Shown here piece by piece: positions 6,980-14,290 of a stretch of 64,000 nucleotides of DNA. The DNA comes from Desulfocucumis sp964643075. GTDB taxonomy: Bacteria > Bacillota > Desulfotomaculia > Desulfotomaculales > Desulfocucumaceae. Each line of letters opens with the position of its first letter. Within the stretch, counting starts at the first letter, position 1. The stretch is taken from positions 1 through 64,000 of the forward strand of contig CAZXQO010000004.1 of NCBI GenBank assembly GCA_964643075.1. Direction: 5' to 3'. A model generated the notes under the pieces. The model was not told the origin of the DNA. It ran no database searches and worked only from the letters and a program-made list of their open reading frames with translations. Position numbers and translations under genes: made by a program.

Positions 6980-7798
6980 ATGGCTGAAGAAAACAGCAAG
7001 TGTGGGACATGCAGTGAGAAGACTGAAGGCTGTAGTCCGGACAGCTGTGAGCAGTCGCTGAAACTGCCACAGAATGAGTACAATGAGATTAAGCATGTCA
7101 TCGGTGTGATGAGCGGCAAGGGTGGGGTGGGCAAATCTTCCGTAACTTCGCTCCTGGCCATGGGCCTGCATAAGCAGGGATTTAAAGTGGGTATACTGGA
7201 CGCCGACATAACCGGTCCCAGCATACCTAAAATGTTCGGCCTGCATGAGCGCCCGGGCAATTACAATGACTGCCTGCTTCCGGTAACGACATCTTCAGGT
7301 ATAAAAGTTATGTCCATTAACCTGCTGCTTCCCAATGAGGACGATCCGGTTATCTGGAGGGGGCCGATTCTGGCAGGAGCGGTAAAGCAGTTTTGGACAG
7401 ATGTGGCCTGGGGAAGAGTGGACTATCTGATTGTTGATTTACCCCCGGGAACCGGCGATGTACCCCTGACGGCCATGCAGTCACTGCCGCTGGATGGCAT
7501 GGTGGTGGTTACCTCGCCTCAGCAATTGGCCCAGATGGTTGTCAGAAAGGCCATTAAAATGAGCGGCCAGTTAGGTATTCCCTTGCTGGGCATGGTGGAA
7601 AATATGAGTTATTTTAAATGTCCTGACTGCGGCAAAGAGGTCAGTATCTTTGGACCCAGCAGGGGAGAGCAGATGGCTTTATCGGAAGGCGTAAGACTTC
7701 TGGAGATTTTACCGATAGACCCGGCGCTGGCAGAATTATGTGATCAGGGACGTGTGGAAGAATATCAGACCGATGCTTTTAGCAAAGTTACTTTATGA
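6980..7798 (+). CDS. Mrp/NBP35-type Fe-S cluster carrier ATPase
   Basis: A 272-residue protein with a Cys-rich N-terminus (C-x-x-C, C, C within 25 residues), Walker A MSGKGGVGKSS at about residues 44-54, DADITGPSIPKMFG, and the family C-x-x-C in FKCPDCGKEV near residue 215. Mrp/NBP35 proteins bind a bridging [4Fe-4S] cluster and pass it to apo-proteins. The ATG at 6980 follows GGGAGAGG; upstream in-frame codons overlap the previous gene and translate to low-complexity isoleucine. It fits a local theme of Fe-S assembly with the IscU-like gene at 8481. Confidence 0.9.
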   Translation: MAEENSKCGTCSEKTEGCSPDSCEQSLKLPQNEYNEIKHVIGVMSGKGGVGKSSVTSLLAMGLHKQGFKVGILDADITGPSIPKMFGLHERPGNYNDCLLPVTTSSGIKVMSINLLLPNEDDPVIWRGPILAGAVKQFWTDVAWGRVDYLIVDLPPGTGDVPLTAMQSLPLDGMVVVTSPQQLAQMVVRKAIKMSGQLGIPLLGMVENMSYFKCPDCGKEVSIFGPSRGEQMALSEGVRLLEILPIDPALAELCDQGRVEEYQTDAFSKVTL

Positions 7799-7916
7799 TG
7801 ATACCAGGGATTTTTCGATATAAAGGAAAGTAGTATGGTTTGGGAATTGTGTGCGATGATTGAATGAAACATGTATGAAAAAATATTTATAACGGCTTGA
7901 TATTATTAGCCTGCAA

Positions 7917-7954
7917 CAAAGAGAACCCCCGATACGTTATCGGGGTTCTCTTTG
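7917..7954. terminator. Bidirectional terminator between mrp and the DUF5320 gene
   Basis: CAAAGAGAACC...GGTTCTCTTTG forms a stem of about 17 bp with a single bulge and a CGT loop, between two convergent genes. Confidence 0.75.
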
Positions 7955-7956
7955 CT

Positions 7957-8319
7957 TTACTCAGACCACTCAGACTGGTTTGGTTTTTCCTTTAATTTCT
8001 CGATACGCTTCTTAATACTGGAAAGAGCGTTTTCCAGAAAAGATGCGCGGGTCTCAAGGTACTGATTTTCCATTCCCGGTGTTAGATTTGGCGCATAATT
8101 GTCGTTCGGGGACATCATTCCGTAGCCTAATCCTAATTGCCTGCCACTGGAAAATTCGGGGTTTTTGTTGTTCCTGCGGCGTCCCCCGCCACATCCTGAG
8201 TTGGCCCGGGAACCGTAACCAGTTATGGATTTGTCTTGCATGCCATAATACCTGCAGTCTCCGCGTCCCCGTCCTATTGGGCCGTTTCCCATTGGTCCTG
8301 TACCGTCTCCCCTTGGCAT
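7957..8319 (-). CDS. DUF5320 family protein
   Basis: A 120-residue protein with the hallmark Gly/Pro/Met/Arg-rich N-terminus (MPRGDGTGPMGNGP) followed by a Cys pair and a C-terminal coiled coil (ENALSSIKKRIEKLKEK). Family members commonly accompany NifX-like and MinD-ferredoxin genes. Function is unknown. It lies downstream of the IscU-like gene on the same strand and may be co-transcribed. Confidence 0.75.
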   Translation of the reverse strand: MPRGDGTGPMGNGPIGRGRGDCRYYGMQDKSITGYGSRANSGCGGGRRRNNKNPEFSSGRQLGLGYGMMSPNDNYAPNLTPGMENQYLETRASFLENALSSIKKRIEKLKEKPNQSEWSE

Positions 8320-8480
8320 TGGACAACATCTCCTTTGAGTTTTTTCGACAGCCTGCGTATTAAAAATTATGGTTGATCATATATCACCTCCTACAGTAAA
8401 ATTTCTTCGTTTATTGAAAATATAAATGTAAATATCCGGGTTTGCTGCAGAATACAGCACGGTGCACGAATTTAAAAGGA

Positions 8481-8921
8481 TTACGCTTTCTTTTTCGGAC
8501 AACCACTATTAAGTTTTATTTTTAAACTTAAATCAGACTGTTTTAAGCATTTCAAAACGTAATCCCAGATGGCATTTTTCAGGGCTGCAGTGGCCAGATT
8601 GGAGCAGTGCATTTTTTCTTCCGGCAACCCACCCAGGGCTTCGGCCACATCAAGGTCGGTAATTTGTTCAGCCTCGTCCAGGTTTTTTCCCAAAGCCAGT
8701 TCGCTAAGTACGCTGGTGGTGGCTATGGCGGCAGCGCAGCCATAGACCTTGTATTTGACGTCGACCAGTTTGTTGTCATTTACCTTTATATATATTTTCA
8801 AATAGTCTCCACAGGAGGGGTCTCCAATGCTGCCTATTCCGTCATAATTGCATATTTCACCGATATTCCTGGGATTTATAAAATGTTCCAGTGTTTTTTT
8901 AGTATACATATCCTGCACCAT
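8481..8921 (-). CDS. IscU/NifU-type Fe-S cluster scaffold
   Basis: A 146-residue protein with all three cluster-ligand cysteines of the IscU fold in context: GDPSCGDYLKI, YGCAAAIATTS and MHCSNLAT. It assembles [2Fe-2S]/[4Fe-4S] clusters for transfer to apo-proteins. The ATG at 8921 is preceded by GGGAAGGTGG at 8 bases; longer in-frame starts would run through the promoter and the tRNA terminator. No cysteine desulfurase is adjacent. The strong promoter and palindromic site upstream suggest regulation, possibly by iron or Fe-S status. Confidence 0.85.
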   Translation of the reverse strand: MVQDMYTKKTLEHFINPRNIGEICNYDGIGSIGDPSCGDYLKIYIKVNDNKLVDVKYKVYGCAAAIATTSVLSELALGKNLDEAEQITDLDVAEALGGLPEEKMHCSNLATAALKNAIWDYVLKCLKQSDLSLKIKLNSGCPKKKA

Positions 8922-8941
8922 TTTTATAACCACCTTCCCAA

Positions 8942-8993
8942 ATAATGAAATATATTTCATTATCATAATAGCGACTTTATGAACATATGTCAA
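8942..8993 (-). promoter_or_regulatory. Promoter with 22-bp perfect palindrome upstream of the IscU-like gene
   Basis: Read on the minus strand: TTGACA (8988-8993), a 17-base spacer and TATTAT (8965-8970). Directly downstream, 8942-8963 is a perfect 22-bp palindrome centred on ATAT (core GAAATATATTTC). It covers the expected transcription start, which is typical of a repressor operator. Confidence 0.75.
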
Positions 8994-9010
8994 TAAGATT
9001 TTATATAACA

Positions 9011-9048
9011 AAAGCCCAGCATCCGGAAAAATCCAGATACTGGGCTTT
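9011..9048 (-). terminator. Terminator of the tRNA operon
   Basis: AAAGCCCAG (9011-9019) pairs with CTGGGCTTT (9040-9048), with an inner ATCCGGA/TCCAGAT stem. It lies 2 bases after the CCA end of tRNA-Gln and is followed on the minus strand by TTTTGTT. Confidence 0.7.
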
Positions 9049-9050
9049 TT

Positions 9051-9125
9051 TGGCTGGGGCGGGTGGATTCGAACCAACGTATCCCGGATCCAGAATCCGG
9101 TGCCTTACCGCTTGGCTACGCCCCA
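9051..9125 (-). tRNA. tRNA-Gln (CUG)
   Basis: A cloverleaf with a 7-bp acceptor stem (TGGGGCG/CGCCCCA), anticodon loop TTCTGGA (anticodon CTG), T loop TTCGAAT and an encoded GCCA end. One T-stem pair (position 50-64) appears mismatched, which is unusual but does not break the fold. Confidence 0.9.
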
Positions 9126-9134
9126 ATAAATTTC

Positions 9135-9220
9135 TGGTGGAGGGGGCAGGATTCGAACCTGCGAAGGTGTCACCGGCAGATTTACAGTCTGCTCCCTTTG
9201 GCCGCTCGGGAACCCCTCCA
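9135..9220 (-). tRNA. tRNA-Tyr (GUA)
   Basis: A class II tRNA with a long variable arm, anticodon loop ACTGTAAA (GTA), acceptor stem starting GGAGGGG and an encoded CCA. It is the third gene in a four-tRNA operon. Confidence 0.93.
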
Positions 9221-9279
9221 TATTAGGTGTTCGAGATTAGAGGTTTGAACTTCAAACTTCGAACTTCGAACCTCAAAAA

Positions 9280-9355
9280 TGGTGACCCCTACGGGATTCG
9301 AACCCGTGTTACCGCCGTGAAAGGGCGGTGTCTTAGACCGCTTGACCAAGGGGCC
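9280..9355 (-). tRNA. tRNA-Glu (UUC)
   Basis: The cloverleaf has acceptor stem GGCCCCT/AGGGGTC, anticodon loop CTTTCAC (TTC), T loop TTCGAAT and an encoded CCA. Confidence 0.93.
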
Positions 9356-9452
9356 ATATTGGTGGTTGGATATTAGATATTAGTTGTTAGTAATATGCAG
9401 TATGTGAGGTTTAAACTACCAACGACCAATATCCAATATCCAATTACTAGTT

Positions 9453-9530
9453 TGGTCGGGATGGAGGGATTTGAACCCCCGGCCTCCTGCTCCCAAGGCA
9501 GGCGCGCTAGCCAAACTGCGCCACATCCCG
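9453..9530 (-). tRNA. tRNA-Pro (UGG)
   Basis: The cloverleaf has acceptor stem CGGGATG/CATCCCG, anticodon loop CTTGGGA (TGG), T loop TTCAAAT and an encoded ACCA end. It is the first gene of the tRNA operon. Confidence 0.93.
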
Positions 9531-9546
9531 TCAACACGCAAATGTT

Positions 9547-9575
9547 ATTATAGCGAATATGACAACAGTAGTCAA
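9547..9575 (-). promoter_or_regulatory. Strong sigma-A promoter of the tRNA operon
   Basis: On the minus strand: TTGACT (9570-9575), exactly 17 bases and TATAAT (9547-9552), about 17 bases before tRNA-Pro. Confidence 0.85.
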
Positions 9576-9625
9576 GAAGGATAATAGTGTCAGTTAATAT
9601 ATTATATTATTAAAACTAAAAAAAT

Positions 9626-9644
9626 GTCCAGCATATAGCTGGAC
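9626..9644. other. Perfect 7-bp hairpin in the gene-free stretch 9576-9882
   Basis: GTCCAGC/GCTGGAC with a 5-base loop is followed on the minus strand by a T-rich tract, so it could end minus-strand transcription. The rest of 9576-9882 is AT-rich. Another inverted repeat (GGTAATAA...ATTACC, 9797-9838) lies just before the next gene and may be regulatory. No gene is seen here. Confidence 0.4.
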
Positions 9645-9882
9645 GGGGAGAGATAGAACTCACCAAAGCGGAGTAGTAATATTATCTCCTGTGTCGGGGT
9701 ATTTATTCACATCAGATGAAATTTAACTGTTATTCCATTTTTTACAAAGGACGCCATTGAAAAACTTGTGTGATATGTGGCGGTATTTGGTTGTCAGGTA
9801 ATAAAATTTCCACGGTACGGTCATAAAATTATTACCTCCTTATTATAGTATTATTGAGAAATAATGGAGGGGGGCACCGTCT

Positions 9883-11043
9883 TTGAAAATACGATACAGA
9901 ATTATGTCTGTTATATTTGTGCTTGCCTTGTGGCTGAGCTGTAATCCTGAAAAGGCTCCAGCTTTGCCGGATTCCCTGCCCGAGCAGGTACAGCCGTCCC
10001 CTCTGCATACCAGGCACATCATGCTCCTGGTTGTAGACGGCCTGCAGTCCGGTGCACTGGAGAAAACCCGGGCAGCCAACATAAACGGCCTGGGCTCGGC
10101 CGGCGTTAGGGTGGACAGGATGTGTGTAATGCCGCCTAACAGCCGTGCGGCTCAGATATATTCGGTTCTTAGCGGGGTTGAGCCGGCAGAACATGGCTAT
10201 TTAAATACGGGCGATCAGCCAAAGGTTGAAAATATTTTAAGTTTGTTGCAGAAAAGGAATAATGATACGCTGCTGATTGACGGGACGGGGGAACTCAGGG
10301 GCTCTATGACCGGACTGAAATACTTTCAGTCGGATAATTATGAAAAGGACGAACAGTTAATAGACCTGGCCATTAAGGAAATATCCGGACGCAAACCGTT
10401 TTTTTCGGTAATCGTTTTATCCGGTCCTTATCGCGCCATGCAACATTACGGGGAAGAAAGCAGTGGCTACCTTGAAGCGGTGGAAGAAGCAGATAACCAG
10501 CTGGGCAGGTTACTGGGATACCTTCACGAAAAGGGGTTATATGAGGATACTCTGGTTGTCGTGTGCGGCACGGTGGGAAAGCCTCCCCTGATTATCAGGG
10601 GCAGAGAGTTTGCCGCCGGAAAAACTCTCCCGGCTGTAAGTAATACAGATATAGCACCAACGCTGGCCTACCTGCAAGGTATAGAAATGCCGGGGGCGAG
10701 CGGCCTGATCCTGTGGGACGCATTGCAGCCTGGTCCGGAAAGGCCCGAGACCTACATGCTCCAGCAGCGGGTAAAGGATTTGAGCGGCGCTTATGCCGGC
10801 ATCCTGGATGAGGCGGGCAGACTGGAGAGGAAAAGGATTGAAGTGCAGGAGGAGAAAGCCCGCCTGACTCAGGATAAGTATACTATGGAAAGAGAAATGA
10901 AGCTGAGGGATTACCGGATTGATAAATTAAACCTGACGGTAAGGATAATGAAAATTGGTTTTGTTGTGACCCTGGCGTTGTTTATTGTTGCCCTGTTTGT
11001 GCAATTTAAAGTGCTTAAAAAAAGATACCTGTTTTTTACCTGA
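9883..11043 (+). CDS. Alkaline-phosphatase-superfamily protein with C-terminal membrane anchor
   Basis: A 386-residue protein. It has an N-terminal hydrophobic signal or anchor, then a phosphodiesterase/sulfatase-like fold: MLLVVDGLQSG (metal Asp), then MPPNSRAAQIYSVLSG with the nucleophile region, and the late motif NTDIAPTLAYLQG. Residues 305-350 are a charged coiled coil, and the C-terminus is a transmembrane segment. The expected His ligands of active enzymes are not obvious, so it may be catalytically divergent. The TTG start follows GGAGGGGGG by 8 bases. The substrate is unknown; it is probably exported and membrane-tethered. Confidence 0.7.
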   Translation: MKIRYRIMSVIFVLALWLSCNPEKAPALPDSLPEQVQPSPLHTRHIMLLVVDGLQSGALEKTRAANINGLGSAGVRVDRMCVMPPNSRAAQIYSVLSGVEPAEHGYLNTGDQPKVENILSLLQKRNNDTLLIDGTGELRGSMTGLKYFQSDNYEKDEQLIDLAIKEISGRKPFFSVIVLSGPYRAMQHYGEESSGYLEAVEEADNQLGRLLGYLHEKGLYEDTLVVVCGTVGKPPLIIRGREFAAGKTLPAVSNTDIAPTLAYLQGIEMPGASGLILWDALQPGPERPETYMLQQRVKDLSGAYAGILDEAGRLERKRIEVQEEKARLTQDKYTMEREMKLRDYRIDKLNLTVRIMKIGFVVTLALFIVALFVQFKVLKKRYLFFT

Positions 11044-11087
11044 GGGTTTCACATTTGCGGTTATTTAAAAACAAAAGCGGTAACTAT

Positions 11088-11122
11088 AAGCAGGGAGAAC
11101 ATTGTTTCTCCTGCTTAATTTT
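11088..11122 (+). terminator. Terminator after the phosphatase-family gene
   Basis: AAGCAGGGAGAAC (11088-11100) pairs with GTTTCTCCTGCTT (11104-11116), and is followed by AATTTTTT. Confidence 0.75.
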
Positions 11123-11305
11123 TTCATTCCCGGCATTATTTAAAGATGATTTTTTGTATTCATAGGTTCAGAATTAAAAATTTTTTGCAGGAGTCTTTTA
11201 GGTTAATGTCGAAATTATATATTCAAAATTTTATAAATTTATTATAAATTTAATAAAGGTTTTTTTAAGAAGGAATTTAACTTGCTTTTGTAGAAGAGCT
11301 TCTTC

Positions 11306-11351
11306 TGAGTTTTCCGACAATAACGTTATATAATTATTGACAATAATTATA
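11306..11351 (+). promoter_or_regulatory. Likely acs operon promoter with 23-bp operator palindrome
   Basis: TATAAT (11329-11334) is the first half of a perfect inverted repeat: 11-bp arms (11329-11339 and 11341-11351) around one central A. The centre reads ATTATTGACAATAAT. A weak -35 (TGAGTT) lies 17 bases before the TATAAT. The palindrome ends 20 bases before the cooC start. The remaining gene-free sequence 11123-11305 is AT-rich with a TTATAAATTTA direct repeat. The regulator is unknown. Confidence 0.5.
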
Positions 11352-11371
11352 GCTTAGATGGAGTGATAGCT

Positions 11372-12136
11372 TTGAAACTGGCCATATCGGGCAAGGGTGG
11401 GGTAGGTAAAACTACCATAGCAGCAGCTCTGATTAAATCATTTGCTGAGACCCATCAGACCGTTTATGCCGTTGACGGCGATCCCGACGCCTGCCTGGCG
11501 GCAACCATTGGGATTCCAGGGGAAAAGGTTGCAAACATCAAGCCCGTGGTGGAGATGCGGGACAAGATTCGTGCGGTAAGCGGCGCTGGGGCTTTTTACG
11601 TTCTGAATCCCAAACTGGACGATACCATTGACGATTTTTGCCATGCTCACGGGAATATCAGATTTATGCGCATGGGAGATGTTAAAAAAGGCGGCTCCGA
11701 ATGTTACTGCCGGGAGAATACCTTTCTTTCCGCCCTTATATCCAGCCTGCTGCTGGACAAGGATGAAGTGGTAATCATGGATATGGGAGCCGGTATTGAG
11801 CATCTTTCCCGGGGGACCGCCAAAGGCGTTGATTTGATGCTGGTGGTGGTGGAGCCCAGCCGCAATAGTGTCAACACGGCCCGTAATGTCATGCATATGG
11901 CCTTGGATCTTGGTATTAAAAAGGTTAAAATTATTGGTAACAAGATCCGTTCTGATAAGGAAAGAGAATTTATTGAAAAAAGTTTCCAGCCCGGTGAGGT
12001 GCTGGGGTTTTTGGCGTTTAATGATACTATCTGGGTAAGCGGTATGGAACCATACTCAGACGCAGCCGGGGGGGAAATATTGGTTGGTATGAGAGAGGTT
12101 CGAGAGAAGATTCTGGGAGAGGCAGGTGGTATGTAA
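11372..12136 (+). CDS. cooC: CooC-type nickel-insertion ATPase for CODH
   Basis: A 254-residue ATPase: SGKGGVGKTT Walker A, DGDPDACLAA, the CooC-specific CxC (SECYCREN near residue 112) and IMDMGAGIEHLSRG. CooC dimers bind Ni through the CxC and drive its ATP-dependent insertion into the CODH C-cluster. The TTG at 11372 is chosen because GATGGAG precedes it by 8 bases; an earlier GTG at 11363 overlaps that site. It is the first gene of the acs operon. Confidence 0.9.
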   Translation: MKLAISGKGGVGKTTIAAALIKSFAETHQTVYAVDGDPDACLAATIGIPGEKVANIKPVVEMRDKIRAVSGAGAFYVLNPKLDDTIDDFCHAHGNIRFMRMGDVKKGGSECYCRENTFLSALISSLLLDKDEVVIMDMGAGIEHLSRGTAKGVDLMLVVVEPSRNSVNTARNVMHMALDLGIKKVKIIGNKIRSDKEREFIEKSFQPGEVLGFLAFNDTIWVSGMEPYSDAAGGEILVGMREVREKILGEAGGM

Positions 12137-12238
12137 CTGGGGAAAGGGAGGCTCTTCTGTCAATACTGACTGAGGGGCTTTATGGAGACGTTTCTAGTCT
12201 GTTGAGCAGTCAACTCTATAATTGAGGAGGTTAAAGTA

Positions 12239-14260
12239 ATGCCAAGGTATAGTGATGCCAGTCTTACTTGCCGTCCTTCGAGCAAAGCGCCCCGCGTTGT
12301 TGACCCTAAAAACATAAAAAGGTCAATTGACCCGGCGGTTCTTGAAATGTTCGATGTGGCAAAGGAGAAAGGGGTAACCACCGCCTTTGACCGGGTGGTA
12401 GCACAGCAGCCTCAGTGTCAATTTGGATATAAAGGCATATGCTGCCGTTTTTGTATGATGGGTCCCTGCCGTATTAAAGCAGAAGAGGGTCCGGCCAGCA
12501 GAGGTATCTGTGGGGCTAATTCCTGGACCATCGTGGCCCGTAGCGTAGGTCTCATGATTCTTACCGGTTGCGCATCCCACTCCCAGCACGGGCACCATAT
12601 TGCCCATACCGTGCACATGCTGACAGAGGGACATGCCCCGGATTATTCCATCAAGGATCCTGTAAAACTTCGCCGTCTTTGCACCGAAATGGGTATAGCC
12701 GTTGAGGGCAAAGATGACATGACCCTGGCTAAAGAATTAGCCGAACTGGCCCTGCAAGAGTTTAAGATTCTCAAGGGCGAAGGCGAAAATAAATGGATTA
12801 TAGATAAAGTCACCAAGGACAGGGTTGTCAAATACAGAACTCATAATGTAGTTCCGTTTGGTATCAACAATACCATAGCCGACCTGGTAACCCAGGCTCA
12901 CGTAGGGATGGACAATGATCCCATCAATTTGGTGTTCAGCGCCGTGCGTGTAGGTCTTGCCGACCTGGCCGGTAAGTGGCTGGCCACTGACCTTTCCGAT
13001 GTGCTGTTTGGAACACCTTACCCGGTGGCCAGTGAGGCCAACATGGGCGTTCTGGATGCTTCCAAGGTGAATATTATTCTTCACGGCCACAACCCGCTCT
13101 TAAGCGAAATGATCGTGTCCGCTGCCCGGGAACTGGAAGGTGAGGCCAAGGCGGTCGGCGCCGCAGGCATTCAGCTTTCCGGTATCTGCTGCACCGGTAA
13201 CGAAGTTTTGATGAGGCAGGGTGTTCCCATCGTTACTTCCTTCTCGTCTCAGGAACTGGCCATCTGCACCGGTGTTGTGGATGCCATGGTAGTGGACGTG
13301 CAGTGCATTATGCCCGGACTGCAGGCAGTGGCCCAGTGTTACCACACCAAGCTGATCACCACCGCTGACCTGGTTAAAATACCCGGCGCCATGCATATTG
13401 ACTACCAGGAACAGTTTGCTATGGAAAAGGCCAGGGATGTAGTACGCGAGGCCATTTCCAATTATGGAAACCGTGGTGACCGTGTGCATGTTCCTCAATA
13501 CAAAAATAAAGTGGTTGCGGGCTGGAGCATGGAAGCAATATTTGACCTGTTCAAAACGGTCAATCCCGACAATCCGGTACGCGTGCTGAACGATGCTATC
13601 CTTTCCGGCGAGATTAAGGGTGTGGCAGCGATGGTCGGTTGCACCAACCTGAAGACCATTCAGGATCAGTCTCATATTGAAATTACCAAGGCCATGCTGA
13701 AGAACGATGTGCTGGTAATTTCCACCGGCTGCAATGCCCAGGCTTGCGCCAAATTCGGTCTTATGGATCCCGCCAATGTCGACGAACTTTGCGGCGAGGG
13801 GCTCAAGAGCTTCTTTAAACGCATCACAGAAAAAGCCAATCTCAAATACGGAATCCCTCCCGTACTGCATGTGGGTTCCTGTGTTGACAATTCCAGGATC
13901 GCTGATCTGCTCATGAAGATGGCTAATGATCTGGGCGTAGATACACCCAAGGTTCCCTTCGTAGCATCGGCGCCTGAAGCCATGAGCGGCAAGGCCACCA
14001 GTATCGGAACCTGGGCTGTTGCCATCGGTCTGCCCACCCATGTGGGAACCATGCCTCCCGTCGAGGGCTGTGATTTAATTTACAGCGTCCTGACGCAGGT
14101 TGCAGCTGATGTGTTCGGCGGCTACTTTATCTTGGAAACAGATATTCAACAATCCATCAATAAAATGCTTGGCGCGCTGGAATACAGGACCTGGAAGCTT
14201 GGCGTGCACAAGAAAATGCAAGACGACTTGGAAACAGATAAAATATGCCAGTTGTGGTAG
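12239..14260 (+). CDS. acsA: Carbon monoxide dehydrogenase catalytic subunit (CODH/ACS)
   Basis: 673 residues, full length for the family. The N-terminal Cys cluster (CCRFCMMGPCRI, GICGA) supplies the D/B-cluster ligands. The C-cluster residues are visible in GHNPLLSE, GICCTGNE, VQCIMPGL, GCNAQACAK and VGSCVDNSR. It interconverts CO2 and CO on an Ni-Fe-S cluster and passes CO through a tunnel to AcsB. GGAGG lies 9 bases before the ATG. It sits between its maturation factor cooC and acsB, so it is the CODH of the bifunctional complex. Confidence 0.95.
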   Translation: MPRYSDASLTCRPSSKAPRVVDPKNIKRSIDPAVLEMFDVAKEKGVTTAFDRVVAQQPQCQFGYKGICCRFCMMGPCRIKAEEGPASRGICGANSWTIVARSVGLMILTGCASHSQHGHHIAHTVHMLTEGHAPDYSIKDPVKLRRLCTEMGIAVEGKDDMTLAKELAELALQEFKILKGEGENKWIIDKVTKDRVVKYRTHNVVPFGINNTIADLVTQAHVGMDNDPINLVFSAVRVGLADLAGKWLATDLSDVLFGTPYPVASEANMGVLDASKVNIILHGHNPLLSEMIVSAARELEGEAKAVGAAGIQLSGICCTGNEVLMRQGVPIVTSFSSQELAICTGVVDAMVVDVQCIMPGLQAVAQCYHTKLITTADLVKIPGAMHIDYQEQFAMEKARDVVREAISNYGNRGDRVHVPQYKNKVVAGWSMEAIFDLFKTVNPDNPVRVLNDAILSGEIKGVAAMVGCTNLKTIQDQSHIEITKAMLKNDVLVISTGCNAQACAKFGLMDPANVDELCGEGLKSFFKRITEKANLKYGIPPVLHVGSCVDNSRIADLLMKMANDLGVDTPKVPFVASAPEAMSGKATSIGTWAVAIGLPTHVGTMPPVEGCDLIYSVLTQVAADVFGGYFILETDIQQSINKMLGALEYRTWKLGVHKKMQDDLETDKICQLW

Positions 14261-14290
14261 TGTTAAGATAGATTGAAAGGAGGAGACTAA

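Noticed and set aside
9055..9125. tRNA-Gln as a pseudogene because of one T-stem mismatch
   Set aside because: All other stems, the anticodon loop, the CCA end and the operon context are intact, so it is kept as functional.
13100..14041. 313-codon open frame on the minus strand within the CODH gene
   Set aside because: It is antisense to acsA in a high-GC3 region, with no ribosome site and no recognisable domain. It is a shadow of the real gene.
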